From NCBI GenBank assembly GCA_944474755.1, contig OX104117.1, forward strand, positions 64,533,522 through 64,597,521: 64,000 nt of DNA, written 5' to 3'. This DNA is from Limnoperna fortunei. Lineage: Eukaryota > Mollusca > Bivalvia > Mytilida > Modiolidae. The translations under genes were made by a program, and so were the position numbers. Below are positions 33,897-46,300 of the stretch, piece by piece. Position 1 is the first letter of the stretch; each line of letters begins with the position of its first letter. The notes beneath the pieces were generated by a model. The model had not been told where the DNA came from and searched no databases. It saw only the letters and a list, made by a program, of their open reading frames with translations.

Positions 33897-36690
33897 TAGA
33901 TTATATTATTACATCGTTAGAAAAACATGAACGCTACAGCTCTGCTGAGGAAGCAATAGATAGATTTACTAAACTATTACATAATGCTGGAAAAAACAGT
34001 ATCCCAGACTATAGGAAGAAATCCTCCATCAAAACAGTAGGGAGAACCATTTGGAATAGTGAAATTAGCCATGCTTACAAAATATCCAAATCGGCTTTCT
34101 ATGAATATAAAAAAGATAAGGAAGAAAAATTCAAAGAAATTAAAAATGAGGAAAGCAAAGAAACTATTAAGAAGTGATCAAAGGCGTGCGTATGCTTCTA
34201 TGAAAAACAACTTCATGGATTATGAATGCTTCAACTAATGACAATAAGTTATTCTACCAATTAATCAGAAACCAACGTAAAAACGGAGTGACAACACAAA
34301 TGTAATGACATTCGAAGGAAAAACTATCTCTGATAAGGAAGGTATACAGGAAGGATGGAAGAGCTATTTCAATGAGCTATATAATAACCCCACACCTGTC
34401 TATAACAATAACGTACCTGATAAATTAGCACTAGTGGCTCTCCAAAATAAATTTATTGAAGAAATAGCAATAGAGAAGGAGATGCAAATTATGCCAACTA
34501 CTGATAAAGAAGTAATGAATGCTATTAAAAAAACTAAAAAAAAGGGAAGAGCGCCGGCTCAGATGGGCTTTCAGCAGAACATTTCAAAAATCTACCTGAC
34601 AGTACAATATCTCATGTTACTAATATTATAAATATTATATTTAAAGAGAAAGATATACCTGAACAACTAAAGTTAGGGATACTGACACCAGTGCTAAAAC
34701 CTGGAAAAGACAAGCTAATACCAGCCAATTATAGAGGTATCACTGTGACAACCACACTATCTACTATCATTGAGAGTATTATAAAGGATAGAATTGAGCC
34801 TGAACTATTAACTAAACAGAACCGACTACAAAGAGGCTTTACGCAAAGCTCATCATCACTAAATGCAGCCTTCATAGTTACACAAGCGGTGGTGAAATTT
34901 AAAGAACAAAATGAATCTCTTACTATATTGACACTTGACGCTCAGAAAGCAGTTGACACACTCAACCACGAATTGCTTTTCAACAAACTATATATCATGA
35001 TGGGATTACCGGAAACTTATGGCTACTGTTAAGAAATATGTATAGAAATGTAAAAGTCAAAGTTAAATGGAATAATGAAAACTCAGAATCCTTTATTCAA
35101 GGCCAAGGAGTCCGACAAGGTGGGAAATTGTCTACAGTGTTATATAAGCGTTTTAACAATAGCATATTAGATGCATTAGAAAGATCAGAGTTAGGCAGTA
35201 AAATTGGTGACATATGTATAGTTGCGCCGACCTGTGCAGATGACATTGCATTACTGTCCAATAGTGAACATGAAACACAAGCACTATTAGATATTGTACA
35301 TGAACTTACCAAAGACGATCTAGTAACCATCAACCCAAATAAATCTGATCTGGTTCCGCTTATAAAAACTAACAATACCTATAAAGTGAAATTTGGTAAT
35401 AATGATATAGAACAACAAAAAGAAACTAAGCATTTAGGAATAAAAGGAGATAACACAAATAAAGTAAGCATTGAGGATAGAATAAACATAGGTAGAAAAA
35501 CAATATATGCTACACTCGGATCAGGACTGCATGCTAGGAAAGGAATGTCACCAATAGTAGCTCTCAAAATCTGGAAAACATACATTCTCCCACGTTGTTT
35601 ATACGGAATTGAGATATCAAATTTCAACAAAAATGACATTATTAAATTGGAACAACTGCAAAGGAAAATATGTCGAATAATACAAGGACTACCAAATAGA
35701 ACAGCGAACACTGCTACATATGCACTCCTAGGAGTTGAACCGATCTCTGTAGTTGTGGATAAACTTCTCCTTGACTTCTTCTGTGGAATACTCCAAAACC
35801 AGGACTCAATTGAATATGAAATTATAACCAGACAGTTATGTATGTCCTCTAATAACCGAAACACTTTTATATATAAAGTGATAACTATACTTTTGAAAAA
35901 TATGATTTGCCAAAAATAAAGGACCTTTTGTATATGGTACCGTCAAAGAAAGAATGGAAAAGAACTATTAATGCAGCAGCAAACAAATTTTGCGAAACTG
36001 AATGGAACAAAGATAAAACGGAAAAATCTTCAATGCAATATATAGACATCAAATCAAACCCGATCGGCAAAAAGTGTCAAATATGGAAATTTGTTCCGAA
36101 TAATACCCTAGAAATTAAAAAGGCAGAGGTTAAAGCACGCCTGATAACACGAAGTTATACATTTCAGTCTGATAGAATGAAATTTCAGAACTCTACTGAT
36201 AGTGACATATGCCAATTATGCAAAACTACAAGAGAAGACACTAATCATTTCCTCTTCGAATGCAGCGCTTTACATAAGGAAAAAGAAAGACATATGGTAG
36301 TTCTTTGGACTTATGTAAACAGAAATATAGATAAAAACATAATGAACACTTTTAGCGATCGTAAATTAATGGTACAATTTATATTAGACTGTTCCACCAA
36401 CGTTATTTAACAATGCATCAAGATAAAAGAAGAAAATTGTAAAGACATTGAGAATATTACTAGAACACAGCTGTTACAGTCTACACATGAAACGTGCATC
36501 TATCTTGCACTGTTAACTCAAGTTATAAGCTCCCTTTTAAAATGTTTGCAACAGTTATAAGCCCCTCAAAATAGTGTAAAATATATAGTATAAGGGCCTT
36601 GATACTTTTTCTTTTTTGTTTTGCATGAGCAGGGTGAAGGTGTTACTGTACATAATCAAATTAAAATTAAAATAAATTGAAATTTTCAAG
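33897..36690 (+). pseudogene. LINE reverse transcriptase, 5'-truncated and broken
   Basis: Successive plus-strand frames (to 34177, 34305-34631, 34691-35032, 35038-35919, 35907-36410) are pieces of one non-LTR polymerase. PANYRGITV and LDAQKAVDTLNH (motif A, Asp kept) lie in 34691-35032. QGVRQGGKLS (motif B) and CADDIALLS (catalytic motif C) lie in 35038-35919. A C-terminal CX2CX8HX4C knuckle (CQLC...H...C) lies near 36210-36260. The endonuclease and ORF1 are absent. Stops or frame changes near 34180, 34632, 35033 and 35910 make it dead. An AT-rich 3' UTR runs to about 36690. Confidence 0.8.
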
Positions 36691-37381
36691 TATTAAATAA
36701 TCCCCCGGGAGTGGCCCTCAGATAGGGCGAAGTTACCTGACAGAACAGAACTAGAACCCGCAACCGCAGTAATTTTGTAAGCATTCTTCAAGCTTTATAA
36801 ATCAGTATACTAACTATACTGAAAGCACAATGTATTTTCAACTGGAATTTTTTCCATAAATAAATGTATTGTATGTTCATTTAAATAAAAAATACATATA
36901 AATTAATGAAAGCTTCCTTCTATATAGAAATATTTTTTGTAACTAGAAATTCCGATAGAACTCTTCTTTGAGGAGACCGATAATTTATTTTGGCGGGAAA
37001 CTGAAATAGAACACATCTGTTGACACTAAAATATTTTACATTGGTAGGTTGTCGGGACAAAAAGAAAAGCTGTAGGCAATAAATAAAACATAAACTTTAT
37101 AAAGTGTGAGCAATATAGTCTTGCAGACATGCGTTTAGCTTTGCAACTACTTGACGTTAAAATTAAAGGACTGAACACCGTGTTTTGTAATACACAAGTG
37201 AACGTGTTTTGGAAAGGGTTTTTTGCGTGAAAAATGAAAACTGCTTACCGTGTATGGTCCAGCTTATTACCGTAGATCCGCTTCTGACCGTAGGTCCTCA
37301 AGGAGGTCCTGTGCTGTCAGGTCTTTGTCTATTTTGGTTTTACTAGTATATAGGAACCCCTTTGGCGTTGTATCGATCTAC
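36691..37381. other. No recognised gene
   Basis: A short stretch near 36750 ('AGAACCCGCAACCGCAG') vaguely resembles a SINE box; not called. Confidence 0.4.
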
Positions 37382-37968
37382 TTATAGTAAACTTGACCGT
37401 GTCTTCCCGACGGGTGTTTGCCTGACAAAATGGAAAACTGCTACAGCGTTTGGTCAAGTTTATGATCCTTTTGTAAATCTCCGATTACACTTTTTGAAAT
37501 CAACAATTATTTTCCACAGTTAATAGCCGTTCTGAAATGCGGCTGAATTTTCATTTTGATACATCGATTTTCCATACTAATTTTGACCTTGTTTTGAACG
37601 GAAGCGTACGTTAGGAAAATTCCATTGTTGTCTATTTGAAATCCGGGTAATGTCGTCTGCAGTTGATGCGGGAAAAGTCTCATGGTTTGTCCGAATACCA
37701 TTGTACGTTACGAAAGCAGACGAACGTTTGTAAACAACATTAGACCCCTTTAGAAACAAAAATGGCTGACTTCCTATGGAAATTCGATGTATCAAAATGA
37801 AAATTCAGCCGCATTTCACAACACCGTTTAGCTGTGGAAATAATTGTTGATTTCAAAAAGTGTAATAAAAGATTTACAAAAGGACCATAAACTCGACCAA
37901 ACACCGTAGCAGTTTTTAATTTTGTCAGGCAAAATCCCGTTGGACAGACATGGTAAAGTTTACTATAA
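37382..37968. mobile_element. 587-bp element with ~185-bp inverted arms
   Basis: The left arm (37382-37575) and right arm (37785-37968) are inverted copies sharing, for example, 'CACTTTTTGAAATCAACAAT' and 'GCGGCTGAATTTTCATTTTG'. The termini are TTATAGTAAACTT and its complement. The spacer is about 210 bp. There is no coding capacity; minus frames at 37507-37795 are shadows. The ends suggest a TA-type MITE. Confidence 0.75.
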
Positions 37969-38092
37969 TTTTAACATGGCTGAAAAAATTTGAATTTTAA
38001 AAACATGATAAAATATGATAACAATCAGAATTGGCAAGATAGACTAGTAATATCAGTGGATATAACAAAGAAGGAAACCGAGATAAGTTTGT

Positions 38093-38990
38093 CTATTTAT
38101 GTTGTTTATGGTTGACGGAAAAAAGTGGATTAATAAATAGATCGATACCGTGAGGTCCTACTATACGTTGGTCATGTCCGGTCGTGTTTATACTGCACTG
38201 GTAATTGTATTTCCTGTCTTGGTTTCGCCAGTATCTATCAAGTCTTGCTTCAAAGGATTGTATTGTTATTGCCTTTATGATGGCATGTCGTTCCATATCT
38301 CGGTTGATCTTATTGTAAATGAGTACTTTCTGATGTCTAGTCTTGGTCTTTCTTTGAATAGTTTCTTATGCCCTCTTGTGCTTGATTCTTTGTTGAGTGG
38401 AATAAAGTTACTGACTTCATCATCATATTTCCCAGTGGCAGTGAGAATTTTGTACAATTCCATTGTTCTTCTAAGCACACCCATCATAGAGTTGGTCTTA
38501 TTAACTTTTTCTGCAATGTGTTGGTTAAATGTGAGCTTGTTGTCAATAATCAATCCTATATCTTTTTCTGTTTCTACATATTCCATGGGTGGTAAACTGT
38601 CTTTCAAGGTGTAGTCGTGTTTCTCTTCAGATGATTTCCCTATTTGCATTACTTCTGGATGGAAACAGAGTAACCACTCTTCGGACCACTTTTACAGTTC
38701 ATGTATATCTGATTGCAGTTCTATACAGTCTTATTTTTGGAATATTCCTCTAAATGCCTTGGTATTGTTGGCAAAAATAAATGTTTCTGTTCCTATGCTT
38801 GTAACTTCATGCATGTCATTGATGTAAAGTATGAATAGGATTGGACCAAGTACCGATCCTTGCGGTATTCCATGGTTACTGGTCTCCAGTCTGATATTTC
38901 TCCATTTACTATGACACATTGTTTGCGCCCTTAAAGGAATGATCTTAACCATGAGGTACATTGTCCTGATATTTGGTATTTACTGAGTTT
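38093..38990 (-). pseudogene. LINE reverse-transcriptase relic
   Basis: The minus strand encodes GIPQGSVLGPILFILYINDM (motif B region, about 38815-38875). It is followed by FIFANNTKAF where F(A/V)DDTK is expected, so both catalytic Asp are Asn. After a gap, EKDIGLIIDNKLTFNQHI and a C-terminal STEIWNDMP block lie in 38275-38649, continuing in another frame as SFEARLDRYW (38093-38296). It resembles the CR1/Jockey group and belongs to a different element from the LINEs at 25.3 and 33.9 kb. Confidence 0.75.
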
Positions 38991-39029
38991 GTGTAATAAT
39001 CTCATGTGTGGTACCTTGTGCTCCTTTTG

Positions 39030-39223
39030 TACAGTACAGTCAACGGAATGCTGTGATTTTCCATAGCCCACGCGTGGTCATCACGCAAAATCCACTCAAA
39101 TTCTGCCCATGAATCACTAATTTTTTACCCATGCAAATTTGCGTGGAAAAATATTGAGTTTTTCAACTTTCCACTGGATTCGTGGATGCCGCGCAAAATT
39201 TTGAGTGGGAGTGATACTGTACA
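39030..39223 (+). mobile_element. MITE, copy 1 of an inverted pair
   Basis: It starts 'TGTACAGTACAGTCAACGG' and ends 'GATACTGTACA'. It contains 'TGCTGTGATTTTCC', 'GCGTGGTCAT' and 'TTCTGCCCATGA', all found in reverse at 42440-42627. Confidence 0.6.
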
Positions 39224-40610
39224 TGTTATTGGTATACATGAACGCTATTCAGTAAGAATTTGAATCTAAGACATTGTTTATACAAGTATAATGTACGTTA
39301 CATTTTCTTTTTTGTACAAATAATATATTGAGGATACTTTTCGTTGACGTAAATTTTCATATCATGATACGATTAAACCGGCAAGTAAATTTATTCAATT
39401 AAAACAAATACTGAAAAGCATCGCCTGCGGTGCAGTTATTGCCAAAAGAATTAACTGAAATGGAAATCATATACATCTACATGTGTATTAACGTGTTTTC
39501 AGAACAAAGTCAGTTCATTTTTTTAAATGTTCAATTCCCGTATCATAAAAGAAACACATATTTTTAAATAAGTGATTAAGTGTGTAGAGAAAAAGAACGT
39601 TTGTGATTTATTAACCATAAAAACGGAAGAAAATCCTGTGTTTATACTTGTGTATGTTGCTCAATCATATGAGCCTCTTTGAATACCTATCACGTTGTTT
39701 GTCAGTTAGAAAAAATGAACCTTGTCTTATGATACGCATTTTATGATTAAGCATACACGGTTTTTGTGTTTCTACTTTCGGAACATTCATAAACTTTCAC
39801 GATATCAATTGAACTATTAAGTTTGTTTGGTTCATCGTATTATGTGTGACAATATCTCCAAGAAAAAGTTTATAAGTAATGTCAATTTGCAAATCGACAT
39901 TTATTACCAAAAAAAAACATTCACTTATAAAAAAATCAATGTGCATAGATTCGAATGTCACTTCGCGATTTAATGAAATATTTCGAATTCTGAAAAACAA
40001 ATAATTATGGATATAAAAAAATTTACAACCCACGAATGGGGCAGTAAATAATCAAATACAACTGTCGTACGGTTTTTTATACGGTTTTCTACCGATCATT
40101 GCTACCTCGGAAGGAAGTTTTGCAATTCTGTCATCTTGGATCGTAAAATCTTGTTTACATCTTTATTATTATAAATAGTAATTATAGTTAAAATATTTTT
40201 TATTAATACATATGAGGATTCGTACATTTATTTTAAACGTGTGTATTCATTTCTTGAATGACACGCCTTTTGTAATTACATAAACTGCACGTGCCAATTC
40301 TCAAGGCGGGAAACACATAATGCGGTAAGCAGAAGTTGTCTTCGAACATCGTACTTACATTTTCTCTATGAATTTTCAAGAAATATACAGAAACTGTGGA
40401 TGTATTACAATATATTTAATTGAATGATTTCTTATATTATTTCGGAATGGAGTATTGTTTATTTAGCAAATTCTTTGTACAGGTAAATTTCGCTGCCTTC
40501 GGAATTTAACAAGTCAACACGTGGTTAGGTGTACGGTCCCAATTATGAAGTTGAAAATTTGGCATCGACAGTACATTGTAAAAATATTCTGTGAATGCTC
40601 CTCGTTTTTA
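39224..40610. other. AT-rich stretch, nothing recognised
   Basis: The minus frame at 39797-40033 is unrecognised. Confidence 0.45.
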
Positions 40611-41097
40611 ATACCCTGTGTTAGCACTACCTCAAAATTTCCATTAGCCAATGTGGCTAATACATCCAAATTTTACTTAGCCACATTTGAAATTTGTTAG
40701 CCACAACATTTCAGCAAAATTTGTGTGTGCAAAATATGGAAGGTTAGGTAAGAACGAAAGCATTGAAAGCTGGCGTTTCGCCATGCTTGACAAAATTAAA
40801 CTGGAATTAAGATCAATTACTGCAATGGGAACCAGTTCGGTATTGAGTAAAATCGAAAACAAATTCGGACAAGGGTAATGTTTTTACGGAATAGACAATT
40901 ACGCATTGAAATTTCCCGGATATATATCGTTACCGCTCCGAACTTTATCTCAAAGATTTATTTTAGATTTCGACAGTCAACATTTTACTTTCGCTTTCAC
41001 TTCGCCAACGTGGCGAACGAGAATGAATAACACTTCGCCACATTAAAGTTTAATTCTCATTGGCGACTGTGGCGACCTATTAGCGCTAACACAGATA
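40611..41097. mobile_element. Repeat element with short inverted ends
   Basis: The left end 'CTGTGTTAGCACTA' and the right-end complement 'CTGTGTTAGCGCTA' bracket about 487 bp. 'TTAGCCACA' and 'TTCGCCACA' type words recur. I recall this element from mussel DNA. The plus frame 40687-40878 lies inside and is not called as a gene. Confidence 0.5.
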
Positions 41098-41354
41098 CCG
41101 CAGTTTCTTGTATATTTCAGCCAAATTCTACTGAGTATTTGTGTAATGGAAGGCAACGTCTGCTTTCGCAGCAGGTGTATTTCCTCCTAATAAAGGAGAA
41201 TACAATCATGTACATTCTAAAATTATTATAACGATAGCTGGGTGGAACATATTTGATGAACAACATTGGCCGATTTCTTCTACCTCTTTGGTGGAAATAT
41301 GTCACAATTCCCGTTTTCAAATACTATTTTGACGGTTTTTTAGTTTGCGTTCCT

Positions 41355-41380
41355 CCCCCCCCCCCCCCCCAAAAAAAAAA
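41355..41380. repeat. C16 run followed by A10
   Basis: Homopolymer tracts read directly from the sequence. Confidence 0.95.
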
Positions 41381-42439
41381 TATTAAAAATAATAATAAAA
41401 ATAAACAAAAAAAACCACACATTCAAATGGTTAATGAAAATGGAAATTGTTAAATATTTGCACCAAAGAGGCAGATGAAGTGAACAATGTTTATCATGGC
41501 GGAGATGGAAACAAATAAGTTCTGAAAATTATAAATAGTGTTGAATACATGTACGTGGGTTCAACTGTATCTCATAGCTACATATGTAGCATAGCAAAAA
41601 AAAAAAAATATAGTACATTTAACACGGGTGCACGTATGTAAATAAATGCAAACCATTTATGTACGATGTCTCAGGCAGTGTTGACAGTGTTGGAAGTAGA
41701 TTTGTTGATTGAAACCTGCGTATAATGCAATTTGGCAATTAAACAAAATTGTCTCCTGCCGTAAGGTTGAATGCTGGAGAGTAGTACATGTACATAAGAG
41801 TGGGATTGCAAACCTTGAATAATAATAAGTCTTTAATAAATCACACTAAGCTACTTAGTTATAAGGTGCAACTCATTGGAAGGATTTCCGTGAATATTTA
41901 AATGTACCGGTAATTTTACGAGCTTGTCTAAAATGATGAAGACAAACACACAAGATATAACATTTGGCTGGGATATTTGAAATATTTCTTACAATTGAGC
42001 AATACTATCGATATATATATTTTTTAAATTGCGATTGTTCGGAAATACAATATTTGAAACTTAACGATCGCCATTTGTAGGTATATTTAAGTTTTTGGAA
42101 GTTTGTTTAATACAAAGTATCTAAAATTTTGCGTTTTTATTTATTACTTAAATTAAATTTACTTAAAGTAGCATTTATGGAGCTTTGAAAATTAACGTAC
42201 CGTATATTTAAAAAAAGAAAATTTACGGACACGATGTTTATTTTACCCAAATACATGAATAACTAAAGGAAGAAAGATGGATGTAAGAAAGAAAGAATAT
42301 ATAGATATTTTTATTATAATGTATGACAAGTAACAATTCTGTTGTACCTGGAAAAGAAATATACACGTTGTATATAACGTAAATACGTTTGCAGGTCAAG
42401 TTTAAAAACATCGTTCATGTTACACAGCGAATTTTTATA
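41381..42439. other. AT-rich stretch, nothing recognised
   Basis: No motif recognised. Confidence 0.5.
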
Positions 42440-42627
42440 CAGATTACTTTGCGTGGTCATTGCATCATCCACGAATTTTGCGTGGACATATTATTCGTGG
42501 TATTATCATGGGCAGAATCCAGTTTGCGTGATTCCACGCAAATGCATCAAACCTACAAATGACCACGCATTTTCCACTCATTTGCAAATGCAGGGAAAAT
42601 CACAGCATCACGTTGACTGTACTGTAG
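42440..42627 (-). mobile_element. MITE, copy 2 of an inverted pair
   Basis: The right end 'GTTGACTGTACTGTA' is the complement of the left end of the copy at 39030. Shared blocks include 'GGAAAATCACAGCA', 'ATGACCACGC' and 'TCATGGGCAGAA'. The plus frame 42417-42689 crosses it. Confidence 0.6.
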
Positions 42628-42744
42628 ATCCAGAAATGTGTACATTGAATTCAACAATTATTTTGAATGTGGTTGATGTTTCATTTTGATGAGTGATTTT
42701 CAAGTAAGAAATAATTCATGGCTGCCCCAATTAAATGGATTATT

Positions 42745-43153
42745 ATACCCCCTGCAAACTTGTTTGGGGGTTATATAGGAATCACCCTGTCTGTCCATCT
42801 GTCCACATCCCTTGTAAGAGCTTCTAAACCGCTTGACAGTTTTGATGAAACTTTACATGAAGGAAGTACATCATATGTAGATGTGCATGAAGAATTTTTG
42901 TCGCTGTCGGATATTATTCAGGGGAGATAATTGGACTTAGACTTTTTATTAACTATAGTATTCAGTGTGAGACCTCGTAAGCGCAACTACTCCTTAACTG
43001 TTTGACAGATTTTTATGAAACTTTATATGAAGGAAGTCCATCATATGTAGATGTGCATGAAGAATTTTCGTCGCTGTCTGATATTATTCAGGGGAGATAA
43101 TTGGACTTGAAGTGAAGTGGGGGGTATCCCTTTGTGAGTTTGCTCACAGTCCA
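42745..43153 (+). mobile_element. HINE-like element F
   Basis: The 5' end 'TACCCCCTGCAAACTTGTTT' is matched by subterminal 'GGGGGGTATCC' near 43120, followed by a hairpin GTGAG-TTTG-CTCAC. Two ~167-bp units lie inside; both carry 'CATCATATGTAGATGTGCAT' and 'ATTATTCAGGGGAGATAATT'. It ends 28 bp before the acceptor of the first FIGNL1 coding exon. Confidence 0.7.
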
Positions 43154-43181
43154 CACTTATTGTTTTTTTGTTTTTTTATAG

Positions 43182-43349
43182 AGGTAATGCAGAGAAAAGA
43201 ATGGAATCAAAGGAAATAGGAAACGAGTTTCTACACCAATTCCAAAGTCTGGTATTTTCTAGTAAAATGGAAAATGGCACAGCAGCAGAAAAAGCAGATA
43301 TTTTAAGAAGAGCACTAATAGAGTTAAAGATGGCAAATGGACAAAGATT
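43182..43349 (+). CDS. FIGNL1: FIGNL1 exon 1 (first coding exon seen)
   Basis: The acceptor TTTTTTATAG lies at 43172-43181 and the donor GTATGT at 43350. From ATG 43201 it encodes residues 1-49 plus two bases. The presence of an acceptor means at least one more exon exists upstream, which I could not locate. Confidence 0.85.
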
Positions 43350-46300
43350 GTATGTATTTTAACAGTATTATTTCAATTCCAAGTTACAATATGACATTAT
43401 AAATCATTTATATTTTATCATTTCAGTAATGTATTGGAAGTAAATTGATTAACATTATAAAATATACCACATATTTGCTGAATACAACAATTAAATGTTT
43501 CAGAGTGACCAATGAAAGTTGTGGGTTACTGTTGAAGAAATATGAGGATTCTTACGCAGCAGTTGTTGATTCGATGGATGAACAAAATGGTATGTAATGA
43601 CATTTCTTCACATTTTCAAATATTGGCTTCAATATTTGTATGTTCCGTCAAACAAAAGTTGTTTGAAATATACCTTTTCGGTCTGTTTGTTCATCCATAT
43701 GTTCATGTGTCCTTCCCTCTTTAGGATTACCTTTGCACTAAAGCTTTTTTTTTATTTAGATGAATTCACAACTTCTTAAAACTTGGTACAAAGTTACAAC
43801 ATGATCTCTTCACTGGCAAAATTCTGTAGGGCTGTGGCAAATATTTCATGATTGGGCCTAGCGGGACATCAGATACACATTTTCTTGGTATAATAAAAGA
43901 TATACAGTAGAATTTCAAATTTAAGGCCTATAGCCAACCATTATTGACACCACCTCAAAGTAAAACAAAATCAGTTTTAATAAAGAAACAAAAATTTGTT
44001 TTGATCAGTTTTATCAACAACAACATAAAAACACCCATTGTTTTGACACCATTTTGCCAAAAGAAGGCACATTGGTTAGTTGCATTTTATAAATCAAGAT
44101 TTGAACTTGACCAAAAAAATTATTACAATGGTAATAAAAGTTTCACTTTTAGGCCAGAGTTTTTTTATTATTTGGTTTACGGGACAGATTTTGAAAAAAT
44201 GGAGTAGGAAGGAATAAATAAAAATAAAAATAAAACAACTGAAATTGAGGAGTCGATGAAAAAAATAAAAATAAAAGGTCTAGATAGTTGAATTTTTTTT
44301 ATTTTAGCATAGTTCATTTTCTGGTCTTGACAGCATTCCTCGTTACAATGGGTTTGTCAGATTGAAGACTGTGTTGCATAATGGGCGAACTATCCCAGAG
44401 TTCTCTCTTAAGTTATTAATATAGTCATTAGTGGATACATCTAAGTCCCCACAATGGATACAGATAGGATCAAACGTCATGGTTACACCTGGAATATAAC
44501 AAGAGTCAATTTGTTATCAAATAAAATACTTCTTTAGTAAGACAGAGGATAAAACAGCATTATAAAACTAGCAAAAAGTGGAGAGAAAAAATCAGGTTTA
44601 TAATACAGACTTGCACTAGAAATGATCCCAACTTGGAACAAAATATAAATTCTTTAGTATTAGTGTCTAAAATATATTAAGTGTAAACAGATTGATGTAT
44701 TGATCTATCAAACAAGACAAAGGAAAAATATGTCCCCACTAACCAGGAACCTAGATTTAAATAATATAAAATAAAGGTAATATTAATCAAACTTCTGAAC
44801 TGGGATGATTTATCTCATCGGTCCAGGAATAAAAAACACATCAAGGCAAAGACTTTCTGGAGAATTCGAAGATCACAATGGTCCTGACTTGGTACAGGCA
44901 TTTCAACAGAATATTGTTTTACAAACAAGAATATGTCCAAAAGACACAAAGCCCCATCTTGCAACATTTGGGACGGACGGACAAATAAACCCAAACACTA
45001 TATGCCCCCCTACTTTCGTAGATGGGTCATAAAAAATATACCTGACTAACTTCGATTTGGCTGTTGCAATTTATTCCTTCTCTGGTAATAATTATTTATG
45101 CCCAGAAAACAGGATTGCGCCGCACACATAGACCAGTGTTCTTATAAAAATAGAAAACTACATTGTATGCATGGTAAATAAAAGGGCATGTACAGATCTT
45201 AATGAGCTGATCAATTTTGCTATTAACTTTTTTCTAGCCATTAAGATATTAAGGAAAGACAGAAAAAATCATATGAAATTTACAAGACAATTTAAAAGAC
45301 ATACATGTATATGGGCATAGCAATAAAGCAGTGTACTCGTGCATGTATTCAATTTCAAGACATTTTTATTATGATTTTATAAATATAAATATTTATAGAA
45401 TATTACAGAAGCAATTCCAGTCCTGTTGCCAATTATTAAGTCCGGATTTATTAATTAAATCTGACATATAAAAATGGTTCGCTTCAAATATTTTGCACAA
45501 TCAAATGTTTTATTAATAAATTACGCTTTATGGTTTGGTAGTTTTCATTTTATTTGAAGAATTTTCGTTAGAATATCAACAATGCCAGGGGCAGGAACAA
45601 TTACATATTTAACTATTTACCGTGTATTTTCCAGTCCATTGAACACCAATACTTTAAAATAGCACGATTCATGTTGCCATCATACATGGGAGACAAATCT
45701 AATACTTCCGGTTTTTCGGCTTTTTCCGATACTCTCCAAACTAGTCACCCGAGGAGTTCCGACGGAGTTTGGAACAATGTAAATATCAAGTTGTACGATG
45801 GATCTTCGCATTTCACTTATAATAACAATTGAAATGAAATGCAGTTTCAAAATTTTATTTTCGTTGGAAATTTTTGTTACAACCGGGTGCGAAATATAAA
45901 ATAAAAAACATTTGATACTATTTTATTTTTATTTTGAAATCATCAGAATTAGTACCGGCGGTCCCGTAAACCAAGTAATAAAAAAACTCTGGCCTTACTC
46001 ATAGGAAATAGAAGACACTTGTTACTGTCAACATATTGTTTATCAGATAGAGGTTATTTTTCAGGTTTGAATAATTATGCAGAAGGTGCTCTAGCCATTT
46101 GTAGTCATTACAAAAATGGTAAGTCCTAAAATTTACTGCAGGGGCCTCAGTGGCCGAGTTGTAAAGGTAGTAAATCATCTACTTTTGATCATGTGCCTGT
46201 CAACTTGAGCTGGAAGATTTTAGTCTTGTTGTGGGCAGTGTGTGCTAGACTCCAATTGTAATTGACAGTTTTCTCACTAAAAAGGGTGGGGTTCTCTCTT

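Noticed and set aside
36740..36780. Right half of the SINE at 33712-33896 split by the LINE
   Set aside because: Only about 16 bases resemble the SINE and the sequence does not continue as expected.
40687..40878. 63-codon plus frame as an exon
   Set aside because: It lies wholly inside a repeat with inverted ends (40611-41097).
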